DNA of 64,000 nucleotides. Source: Proteobacteria bacterium SG_bin4 (GTDB taxonomy: Bacteria; Pseudomonadota; Gammaproteobacteria; Burkholderiales; Nitrosomonadaceae). The notes under the pieces are model-generated. The model was given only the letters and a program-made list of their open reading frames with translations. It ran no database searches and had not been told where the DNA came from. The translations under genes and the position numbers were made by a program. The stretch spans positions 44,101-108,100 of the forward strand of contig LWDH01000055.1 of assembly GCA_002083395.1 (NCBI GenBank), written 5' to 3'. Positions 53,558 through 60,858 of this stretch are shown piece after piece (the first letter of the stretch is position 1; every line of letters begins with the position of its first letter).

Positions 53558-54190
53558 GTGGCCCAATTTTTCGCGATTCATACCGACACCCCTCATTTGC
53601 GCTTGATTAAACAAGCGGTCGCCATCGTGCGCAGCGGCGGCATTATTGTCTATCCGACCGATTCTTGTTATGCGCTGGGTTGCCATTTGGGCGACAAAGA
53701 TGCGATGACACGCATCCGCGCCATCCGGCAAGTGGACGAGCGCCATCATTTCACGCTGGTTTGCCGCGATCTGGCGGAAATCGCCACCTACGCCAAGGTC
53801 GACAACAGCCAATATCGCTTACTGAAGGCCACGACACCCGGCAGCTATACCTTTATTTTGCAAGCTACGCGCGAAGTGCCGCGTCGCATGCAGCATCCGA
53901 AACGCAACACCATCGGTCTGCGTATTCCGGATCACCCTGTGGTCCAGGCATTGCTGCAAGAACTCGACGAACCCTTGCTCAGTTCCACGTTGATTCTCCC
54001 TGGAGACGAATACCCGCTGAACGATGCCGAAGAAATCCGCGAACGCCTAGAACATCAGGTGGAACTGATCATGGACGCCGGATCTTGCGGGATCGACATG
54101 ACCACGGTCATCGACCTGACCACCGATGTGCCGGAATTGGTGCGTCTTGGCAAAGGCAGTCTTGAGCCGTTTGGAATCGACCATGGATGA
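53558..54190 (+). CDS. YciO-type Sua5/TsaC family protein
   Basis: A 210-residue member of the threonylcarbamoyl-AMP synthase superfamily; the start is GTG at 53558. The pocket residues appear in GGIIVYPTDSCYALGCHLG, RIRAIRQVDERHHFTLVC, TPGSYTFILQAT and NTIGLRIPDHPV. The DERHHFTL loop is characteristic of the YciO branch, whose contribution to tRNA t6A formation is less clear than that of TsaC. The stop overlaps the start of the M50 gene by eight bases. Confidence 0.85.
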   Translation: MAQFFAIHTDTPHLRLIKQAVAIVRSGGIIVYPTDSCYALGCHLGDKDAMTRIRAIRQVDERHHFTLVCRDLAEIATYAKVDNSQYRLLKATTPGSYTFILQATREVPRRMQHPKRNTIGLRIPDHPVVQALLQELDEPLLSSTLILPGDEYPLNDAEEIRERLEHQVELIMDAGSCGIDMTTVIDLTTDVPELVRLGKGSLEPFGIDHG

Positions 54191-54848
54191 AATCATACAA
54201 GGCATTGCCATTTATGCATTGCCGGTCATACTCGCCATTACCATGCACGAAGCGGCGCATGGCTATATAGCCAAGAAATTCGGCGATTTGACCGCCTTCA
54301 ATGCCGGGCGCATTAGCCTCAATCCGGCTCGTCATATCGATTTGGTCGGTACGATTCTGGTGCCGATGACATTATTCATACTCAGTAAATTGACCATCGG
54401 CGCCGGGTTCTTATTCGGCTGGGCCAAACCGGTACCAGTTAATTTCGCCAATTTGCGTCATCCGAAACGCGATATGCTCTGGGTAGCTGCCGCCGGGCCG
54501 GGCGCTAATCTGCTCATGGCATTCTTCTGGGCGCTGATGATCAAACTGGCGTTGCTAATGCCCGAGAGCATCTATGCAAAACCGCTCGCACTGATGGGAA
54601 TTGCGGGAATCGAAATCAATGTTATCCTGATGGTGCTGAATCTGCTGCCATTGCCGCCACTGGACGGTGGCCGGATGGCGGTCAGTTTGCTTCCGCATCG
54701 CTTGGCCTATCAGTTTTCCCGGATCGAACCTTACGGCTTTATGATTTTACTGCTATTGTTATTCAGCGGCGTATTGGGAGCTTTGATCGGACCGGTCATT
54801 CTGTGGGTGAAAATTTTTATCGTCTCTTTTTTTGAGTTATATATCTAA
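54183..54848 (+). CDS. Site-2 protease family (M50) membrane metalloprotease
   Basis: A 221-residue membrane protein; the ATG at 54183 overlaps the end of the yciO-like gene. The zinc motif HEAAH is in AITMHEAAHGYIAKKFGD and the third ligand in LNLLPLPPLDGGRMAVSLL. Five to six hydrophobic segments are visible, including AAGPGANLLMAFFWALMIKL. This short, PDZ-less type is common next to trpS; its substrate is unknown. Confidence 0.9.
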   Translation: MDEIIQGIAIYALPVILAITMHEAAHGYIAKKFGDLTAFNAGRISLNPARHIDLVGTILVPMTLFILSKLTIGAGFLFGWAKPVPVNFANLRHPKRDMLWVAAAGPGANLLMAFFWALMIKLALLMPESIYAKPLALMGIAGIEINVILMVLNLLPLPPLDGGRMAVSLLPHRLAYQFSRIEPYGFMILLLLLFSGVLGALIGPVILWVKIFIVSFFELYI

Positions 54849-54874
54849 CAACGTTTTACATTTAGGATTTCCAT

Positions 54875-56077
54875 ATGTTTGCTGATCGCGTTTTATCGGG
54901 TATGCGTCCCACCGGGAGCTTGCATTTAGGACATTATCACGGCGTCTTGAAAAATTGGGTGAAACTGCAGCAGCAATATGAATGCTTGTTTTTCGTAGCG
55001 GATTGGCACGCGCTGACGACCCATTACGACTCGCCGGAAATCATCGAACAAAATGTCTGGGATATGGTGATTGACTGGTTGGCCGCTGGCGTCGATCCGG
55101 CGCAGGCGATTTTATTCATTCAATCCAAAGTCCCGGCGCACGCCGAGCTGTATTTATTGCTGTCGATGATGACGCCGCTCGGCTGGCTGGAACGTGTTCC
55201 CACTTATAAAGATCAGCAGGAAAAATTATCAGAAAAAGACCTGAGCACCTATGGCTTTCTTGGCTACCCCTTGTTGCAAAGCGCCGATATCCTGATTTAC
55301 CGCGCGAACTTGGTGCCGGTTGGCGAAGACCAGGCGCCGCATCTTGAATTTACCCGCGAAATATCCCGCCGTTTCAATCACATTTATGGCAAGGAACCCG
55401 GTTTTGAAGAAAAGGCGGAAGCCGCCATCAAAAAACTCGGTTCGAAAAAATCCAAACTGTATACCGAGCTGCGCACGCTGTATCAGGAGCAGGGCGATGA
55501 AAACGCCTTGGAAGAAGCGCGCTCATTACTCAACGAACAACAAAACTTAAGTCTGGGCGACCGGGAACGCCTGTTCGGTTATCTCGAAGGCGGCGGCAAA
55601 ATGATCCTGACCGAACCAGAAACGCTGCTGACCGAAGCTTCGCGCATGCCGGGACTAGACGGGCAAAAAATGTCCAAATCGTACAACAACACTATCAGCC
55701 TGCGTGAAGATCCTGAAAGCATCCGCAAAAAAGTACGCACCATGCCAACCGATCCGGCGCGGGTGCGCCGCAGCGATCCGGGCGATCCTGCCAAATGCCC
55801 GGTGTGGCAATTCCATCTGGTCTACTCCGACGACGCCACCCGAGATTGGGTGCAAAAAGGCTGCAAGAACGCCGAAATCGGCTGCCTGGATTGTAAATCG
55901 CCGGTGATCGATAAGATTCTCGCCGAACAAGCACCGATGCATGAACGTATCAAAAAATACGAAGAAGATCCGACGCTGGTGCGCAACATCATTGCCGATG
56001 GCTGCGAGAAAGCCAACAAGCTGGCGGAAGAAACCATGCGGGACATCCGTGAAGCGATGGGTTTGAATTATTCCTGA
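54875..56077 (+). CDS. trpS: Tryptophanyl-tRNA synthetase
   Basis: A 400-residue class I synthetase. The HIGH-like motif is TGSLHLGHYHG near the N-terminus, the KMSKS loop is DGQKMSKSYNN near 270, and RANLVPVGEDQAPHLEFTR lies between. It is longer than the E. coli enzyme because of an insertion of about 60 mostly helical residues (AEAAIKKLGSKKSKLYTEL, and GLGDRERLFGYL-like) before the KMSKS loop; this form is usual in betaproteobacteria. It follows the M50 gene by 26 bases. Confidence 0.95.
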   Translation: MFADRVLSGMRPTGSLHLGHYHGVLKNWVKLQQQYECLFFVADWHALTTHYDSPEIIEQNVWDMVIDWLAAGVDPAQAILFIQSKVPAHAELYLLLSMMTPLGWLERVPTYKDQQEKLSEKDLSTYGFLGYPLLQSADILIYRANLVPVGEDQAPHLEFTREISRRFNHIYGKEPGFEEKAEAAIKKLGSKKSKLYTELRTLYQEQGDENALEEARSLLNEQQNLSLGDRERLFGYLEGGGKMILTEPETLLTEASRMPGLDGQKMSKSYNNTISLREDPESIRKKVRTMPTDPARVRRSDPGDPAKCPVWQFHLVYSDDATRDWVQKGCKNAEIGCLDCKSPVIDKILAEQAPMHERIKKYEEDPTLVRNIIADGCEKANKLAEETMRDIREAMGLNYS

Positions 56078-56098
56078 ATCAGAGTAACCACTTAGCCA

Positions 56099-56902
56099 AT
56101 GGTGAATCCGGTCATTGATTCCCCCGAACCACAGCCGGTTGCGCGGATTTGCGGCGAACCGTTACTGGAAATCCCGCACGATCTATATATCCCGCCGGAT
56201 GCGCTGGAAGTCTTTCTCGATACCTTTCAAGGACCGCTCGATCTGTTGCTGTACCTGATCCGCAAGCACAATCTCAACATTCTCGACATCCCGATGGCGG
56301 AACTGACGCAGCAATATATGACGTATGTCGAAATGATGCGGATCGAACAATTGGAACTGGCCGCGGAATATTTACTGATGACCGCGCTATTGATTGAAAT
56401 TAAATCGCGCATGCTACTGCCGATATCCAAAACCGTCACGGAAGAAGAACGCGATCCACGCGCGGAGCTGGTACGGCGCTTACTCGAATACGAGCAAATG
56501 AAAAAGGCGGCGGACCGGCTTCACGGATTACCCCAGGCCGAGCGTGATTTCAACGTTGCCCAGATCTGGATTGAACGTCATGAGACGATTCAATTGCCAA
56601 ATATCGAGTGCGACGATCTGCGGAATGCCTGGATCGCCATTTTGACGCGCGCAAAAGTTAACCGGCATCACCAGATCAAGCGCGAAACGCTTTCCGTACG
56701 CGCTTATATGAGCCAGGTGTTACGCGACTTGCGTGTGCGGAAACAATTGGAATTCTGCGATTTATTCAGTCCCACCGCGTCAATTGCGGAGGTTGTTGTA
56801 ACATTCCTGGCAGTGCTGGAGCTTGCCAAGGAATTGCTGCTGGAAATTTCACAATCTCAAGATTCTGGAACCATCTATGTCCGTGCCGTCGACGTCGCGT
56901 AA
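56099..56902 (+). CDS. scpA: Segregation and condensation protein A
   Basis: A 267-residue kleisin of the SMC-ScpAB complex. The conserved N-terminal core is FQGPLDLLLYLIRKHNLNIL, DIPMAELTQQYMTYVEMMR and LAAEYLLMTALLIEIKSRML. The C-terminal winged helix (SIAEVVVTFLAVLELAKEL) contacts the SMC head. Its coding end overlaps scpB by 26 bases. Presence of ScpAB means this chromosome is organised by SMC rather than only MukBEF. Confidence 0.92.
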   Translation: MVNPVIDSPEPQPVARICGEPLLEIPHDLYIPPDALEVFLDTFQGPLDLLLYLIRKHNLNILDIPMAELTQQYMTYVEMMRIEQLELAAEYLLMTALLIEIKSRMLLPISKTVTEEERDPRAELVRRLLEYEQMKKAADRLHGLPQAERDFNVAQIWIERHETIQLPNIECDDLRNAWIAILTRAKVNRHHQIKRETLSVRAYMSQVLRDLRVRKQLEFCDLFSPTASIAEVVVTFLAVLELAKELLLEISQSQDSGTIYVRAVDVA

Positions 56903-57530
56903 TCCGATCACTTTAGAATTTCTCAACCCGGAAAAAGCAAAACAAATTCTGGAGGCAGCCTTGCTTTCCACGCAAGAACCTCTGCCGATCAGTGAATTGC
57001 GGAAATTATTCGACCAGGAATTAAGCAATCCGGTAATTTCGAAACTGTTAGAAGATATCCGTGACAAATGGCGCGACAGCGGCATCGAACTGGTGACTGT
57101 GGCCAGCGGCTGGCGCTTCCAGACCAAACCCGAAATGCAACCGTTTCTGGAGAAACTCGCACCGCAAAAAGCGCCGCGTTACTCGCGGGCGGTGCTGGAA
57201 ACGCTAGCCATCATTGCTTACCGGCAACCGGTTACGCGTGGAGACATCGAAGAAATCCGGGGTGTCAGCGTCTCCGGTTCGGTACTTAAAACGCTGATGG
57301 CACGCGGCTGGATTGAAGAAGTCGGGCATCGCAACGTGCCGGGAAAACCGGCGCTATTCGCCACCACGCGGCATTTCCTCGACGATCTCAATTTACGGAC
57401 TTTAGACGAGCTGCCGCCGCTGGAAGAGATGCAATCTTTGATCGAACCGGATAACCGGAATCAAGCGCTGCCTTTTACCGAAGCCGGTTCATCGGATCAC
57501 ACAGAAAACGCTGAAGAAGATCCCGTGTAA
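56877..57530 (+). CDS. scpB: Segregation and condensation protein B
   Basis: A 217-residue protein with two winged helices: ILEAALLSTQEPLPISELRK, then TVASGWRFQTKPEMQPFLEK, YSRAVLETLAIIAYRQPVTR, GDIEEIRGVSVSGSVLKTLM and GHRNVPGKPALFATT are family signatures. The ATG at 56877 is chosen because an earlier ATG would add residues unlike the family. The acidic C-terminal tail is unremarkable. The gene ends shortly before convergent suhB. Confidence 0.92.
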   Translation: MSVPSTSRNPITLEFLNPEKAKQILEAALLSTQEPLPISELRKLFDQELSNPVISKLLEDIRDKWRDSGIELVTVASGWRFQTKPEMQPFLEKLAPQKAPRYSRAVLETLAIIAYRQPVTRGDIEEIRGVSVSGSVLKTLMARGWIEEVGHRNVPGKPALFATTRHFLDDLNLRTLDELPPLEEMQSLIEPDNRNQALPFTEAGSSDHTENAEEDPV

Positions 57531-57561
57531 GGATCAGCCAGCGCCAACAATCAGCGTTTTC

Positions 57562-58389
57562 CTAGGATTTTGCAGCGCGCTGCGCTTCAATTAATGCCGG
57601 GGTAAGATGCGGCGTGATCAACTGCAACAGCTGCGTGAATACTTTAGGACTGCCGGCTACGATCTGACCGCTTTCCAGGAATGTGCCGTTGCCTTCCAGA
57701 TCGCCCACCAAGCCGCCGGCTTCGGTAATCAGCAAACAACCGGCCGCCATATCCCAAGGCGCCAAACCGATTTCCCAGAATCCATCATAACGGCCCGCCG
57801 CTACATAGGCCAGATCCAGCGCGGCGGAACCGGGCCGGCGGATGCCTGCGGTACGCGGCACGATATCCTTGAACATGGCTAGGTACGCGTCCAAATGCGT
57901 CAAATCACGAAATGGAATCCCGGTTCCGATCAAGCAGTCTTCCAACTTGGTACGCTTGCTGACACGAATGCGGCGATCGTTCAGAAATGCGCCCGTTCCT
58001 CTGCTCGCTGTAAACAATTCATTCATGTTCGGATCGTAAACTACTGCATGGGTTAATACCCCTTTATGCTTGAGCGCAATCGAAACCGAGTACTTGGGAA
58101 AACCGTGCAAAAAATTAGTAGTGCCATCCAATGGATCGATGATCCACAAAAATTCCGATTTTTCGTGATCGCCTTGCCGCCCGCTTTCCTCCGCCAGAAT
58201 CGCATGATCCGGGTAAGCTGCATGCAGCACCTTAATAATCGCCGCTTCCGCTGCGCCATCCACCTCGCTCACGTAATCACTATGCGATTTTTTCGATACC
58301 GTCAGCAAATCCAGATTTTGCGAAGCTTGATTAATAATACTACCGGCACGGCGCGCGGCTTTCACCGCTATAGTCAACATCGGATGCAT
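57562..58389 (-). CDS. suhB: Inositol-1-monophosphatase SuhB
   Basis: A 275-residue Mg-dependent phosphatase. It starts MHPMLTIAVKAARRAGSIIN, the usual SuhB start. Metal ligands occur in HAILAEESGRQG, LWIIDPLDGTTNFLHGFP and GLAPWDMAAGCLLITEAGG. In E. coli SuhB also binds NusA and takes part in rRNA antitermination. It stands alone, convergent with scpB. Confidence 0.94.
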   Translation of the reverse strand: MHPMLTIAVKAARRAGSIINQASQNLDLLTVSKKSHSDYVSEVDGAAEAAIIKVLHAAYPDHAILAEESGRQGDHEKSEFLWIIDPLDGTTNFLHGFPKYSVSIALKHKGVLTHAVVYDPNMNELFTASRGTGAFLNDRRIRVSKRTKLEDCLIGTGIPFRDLTHLDAYLAMFKDIVPRTAGIRRPGSAALDLAYVAAGRYDGFWEIGLAPWDMAAGCLLITEAGGLVGDLEGNGTFLESGQIVAGSPKVFTQLLQLITPHLTPALIEAQRAAKS

Positions 58390-58773
58390 AAACTTGATTG
58401 GTAAAAATTAGCAAAGGCTGCGATTCTAATATGAATCGATCATGCCTGCTTGTTTTTGTAGGATTCTGAACGATCCGGTAACGGGCTTCGGACAAAGGTG
58501 CAAATTACAATTAATTCGCATACTGCTTCGGGACAGTTTTATTCGGATCCCGCCAGTTTTAGTAATCCTTACCAACAATCGGGATATTTTCTGAGGCTAA
58601 AGCCTGAAAATGACCATTTATCGGGATAAACATCATCTATTTATTGTTAAATGGATTTGCTAGAATTGCTTTAGAGAATGATAGATTATAAAATTTTCTA
58701 AAAATATTTGATTAAATTAATTAATCACTTAAAATCGACGTGGCCCGGTCAATAATTAATTAAGTCCTGCTAA
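58390..58773. other. Gene-free stretch between suhB and the LuxR-type gene
   Basis: The 384 bases become very AT-rich toward the right end. Apart from a small hairpin around AGGCTAAAGCCT (58587-58614), I see nothing specific: no RNA gene, no clear promoter element and no supported frame. Confidence 0.6.
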
Positions 58774-59535
58774 ATGGGATTTATTCAATTTATAAATACA
58801 ATAACAAATATGGTTGAGCCGTCCAGTACTAAAATACGCATTCTGGTTGCCGAAAGCTTTGAGTTGATCAGTCTTGGTTTGCGAGCGTTGTTTGAAAAGC
58901 ACGCGGCTGTCCGTCTGATTGCCGATACCAACTCCATCGAAGATCTGTTCGATTTAACGTCGCAGCATAATCCCGACGTGATATTGATGGATTTACTCCT
59001 CAGCGACCAAAATTATGCCGAGGATATCGCCAAACTGCTGCAGATCAGCCCGCAAAGCAAGGTACTTGCTTTTTCGCATCACAATAACGAACAAACGCAC
59101 CTGCAAACATTCCGCTCGGGCGCCGCGGGCATTATCAGCAAGCAACATCCTTCGGACATGCTGCTTAAAGCCATCTATGCGATCCATACCGGGCAAATCT
59201 GGTTTGACCGCAATGTCACCAAATTGCTGTGGCAAGCGCAGTTCAACCCCAAGCCCTGCGCAGAATTGCCAGCCGCCGCGAAATTAGCCAATCCACCCAA
59301 ATTAAGCGACAGCGAGCGCCATATTGCCTACCTGGCATGCAAGGGTTTATCCGCCAAGGAAATCAGCGCGCAATTGCTGATTACCGAGAAAACCGTGCGC
59401 AATCAGTTGTCGGCCATCTATAAGAAAATCGGTGTCAAGAAGCAAATCGAACTGTGCCTGAAAGCACCTTTGTACAATTACTTCAAAGAATCCTACTTGA
59501 TCGGGACATTTAACCCGGCGGATACGGATAATTAA
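58774..59535 (+). CDS. LuxR-family response regulator with altered receiver
   Basis: A 253-residue protein with a receiver-like domain (about 20-135) and a C-terminal GerE/LuxR helix-turn-helix (LSDSERHIAYLACKGLSAKE, LLITEKTVRNQLSAIYKKIG). The phospho-acceptor Asp (D73 in VILMDLLLS) and the Lys (GIISKQHPS) are present, but the usual acidic pair near residue 27 is Glu-Ser (VAESFELISLGLRALF), so Mg-dependent phosphorylation may be weakened. ATG at 58810 is an alternative start; neither has a ribosome site. It is 270 bases upstream of the copper-oxidase genes in the same direction and may control them. No kinase gene is adjacent. Confidence 0.8.
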   Translation: MGFIQFINTITNMVEPSSTKIRILVAESFELISLGLRALFEKHAAVRLIADTNSIEDLFDLTSQHNPDVILMDLLLSDQNYAEDIAKLLQISPQSKVLAFSHHNNEQTHLQTFRSGAAGIISKQHPSDMLLKAIYAIHTGQIWFDRNVTKLLWQAQFNPKPCAELPAAAKLANPPKLSDSERHIAYLACKGLSAKEISAQLLITEKTVRNQLSAIYKKIGVKKQIELCLKAPLYNYFKESYLIGTFNPADTDN

Positions 59536-59805
59536 CCTATAGAAAAGTTATTTATCCCGGAAGATATCGAAAATTAGCTGCGTCTTAAAGTCAAATGCCT
59601 TCTATTTAGCAGAAGTTATCTTTGCTAAAATCCCTCTCTGATTAACTAGATAGCAATCTTTTACCTCTGCTATCCATTAATCAAATCGTAGGTTTCAAGA
59701 GAATCGTGAATTTCATTCAAAGTACCCGCACAAACCGATCGCGATGTATTTTTCCTTCACGGTTCCCTGACTGCGAAATACTTTTCACCACAGGAGGGAA
59801 TCTAA

Positions 59806-60822
59806 ATGTCGTTTCAAATAAATCAATCGAGTTGTGACATGCCGCTCTCGCAGCGCGGCGTCGAAACAACGAAGATTTCATACCGCTCGTTGTGCATGCG
59901 AGCCGCCGCCGGTTTTACGCTGGCAATGTCAATATCTTTTATCGGTATCGACAAAAGCTATGCTGCCGAACATGTTATCGAGATGACTGCAGAAGATATT
60001 GCAGACGATGGCTTCGGCAACAAATTACTGGCTTATAAAATGCTCAGCCACAAAGTGGATGGCCTGGACGTCACCGACCGGTACAGTCCCAATGCCACCA
60101 TCCCAGGACCGATCATCGAATTAACCGAGGGCGACAAAGTCAAGCTGACACTGTTTAATACGATCTCGGGCGATTATCCGGTCAAAGGAATCAGCCAGCA
60201 GGTCAGCGTACACGTGCATGGCGTTCACTACAGAATCCTGAGCGATGGAACGCTCAAAGTCATCAATAGAATCCAAGACGAAGGTGCTGGAGAAGGCCCT
60301 GAAAATACTTTTGTATCGTATGAATATGAGTGGGATGTTGCACCCGGAACCGCAGGAACCTGGGCATACCACGATCACAATTACGAAAACCACAATGGTG
60401 CGGAGCATAAAGGTTTATTCGGCGCAATCATCGTCAATCCGGCTGCCAATCCCAAACCCCACAATGCATTTAAATATTCGAAAGAATATGTGCTCTATCT
60501 CGGGGACGATGCTTTCTGGGGTGTGGAAATCGATAGCGCCACCAAAAAGCAAACCAAGCACGGCGTCAATCCGACACTCAACGCACCTAAAAACACCGAT
60601 GTCCGGTTTCATCTCATTGCTTTAGGCACGGATCTCCATCAATTCACATTGAACGGCTATAAATGGCTCGATCCGGGTACACCCAAGCTTATCAATCAAG
60701 CCGCAATCGGCCCTCTGGAAAAACACGTTTTCTATGTCAGAGCCAAAAACAGCACGCAATACATGGATAACAACTTTTCAAATAAATTACTGGGCATGAA
60801 AGGCAACTTTATTGTTGATTAA
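59806..60822 (+). CDS. Multicopper-oxidase-like protein with domain 1 ligands only
   Basis: A 338-residue exported protein; AGGAGGGA precedes the ATG. A long N-terminal region ends in a signal segment (AAAGFTLAMSISFIGIDKSY, probably cleaved near 53). Two cupredoxin domains follow. Domain 1 has both His-X-His motifs of a trinuclear site (VHVHGVHYRI, H136 and H138; WAYHDHN, H189 and H191). Domain 2 has lost its ligands: where relatives have HxFHLHGH, this protein reads LHQFTLNGY, and the HCHxxxHxxxGM segment is replaced by YMDNNFSNKLLGMKGNF. By itself it cannot form a type 1 site or a complete trinuclear cluster. The next gene carries the missing ligands. Confidence 0.78.
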   Translation: MSFQINQSSCDMPLSQRGVETTKISYRSLCMRAAAGFTLAMSISFIGIDKSYAAEHVIEMTAEDIADDGFGNKLLAYKMLSHKVDGLDVTDRYSPNATIPGPIIELTEGDKVKLTLFNTISGDYPVKGISQQVSVHVHGVHYRILSDGTLKVINRIQDEGAGEGPENTFVSYEYEWDVAPGTAGTWAYHDHNYENHNGAEHKGLFGAIIVNPAANPKPHNAFKYSKEYVLYLGDDAFWGVEIDSATKKQTKHGVNPTLNAPKNTDVRFHLIALGTDLHQFTLNGYKWLDPGTPKLINQAAIGPLEKHVFYVRAKNSTQYMDNNFSNKLLGMKGNFIVD

Positions 60823-60858
60823 TAAGCAAATATGCATCCCAATATTAAGGATCACATC

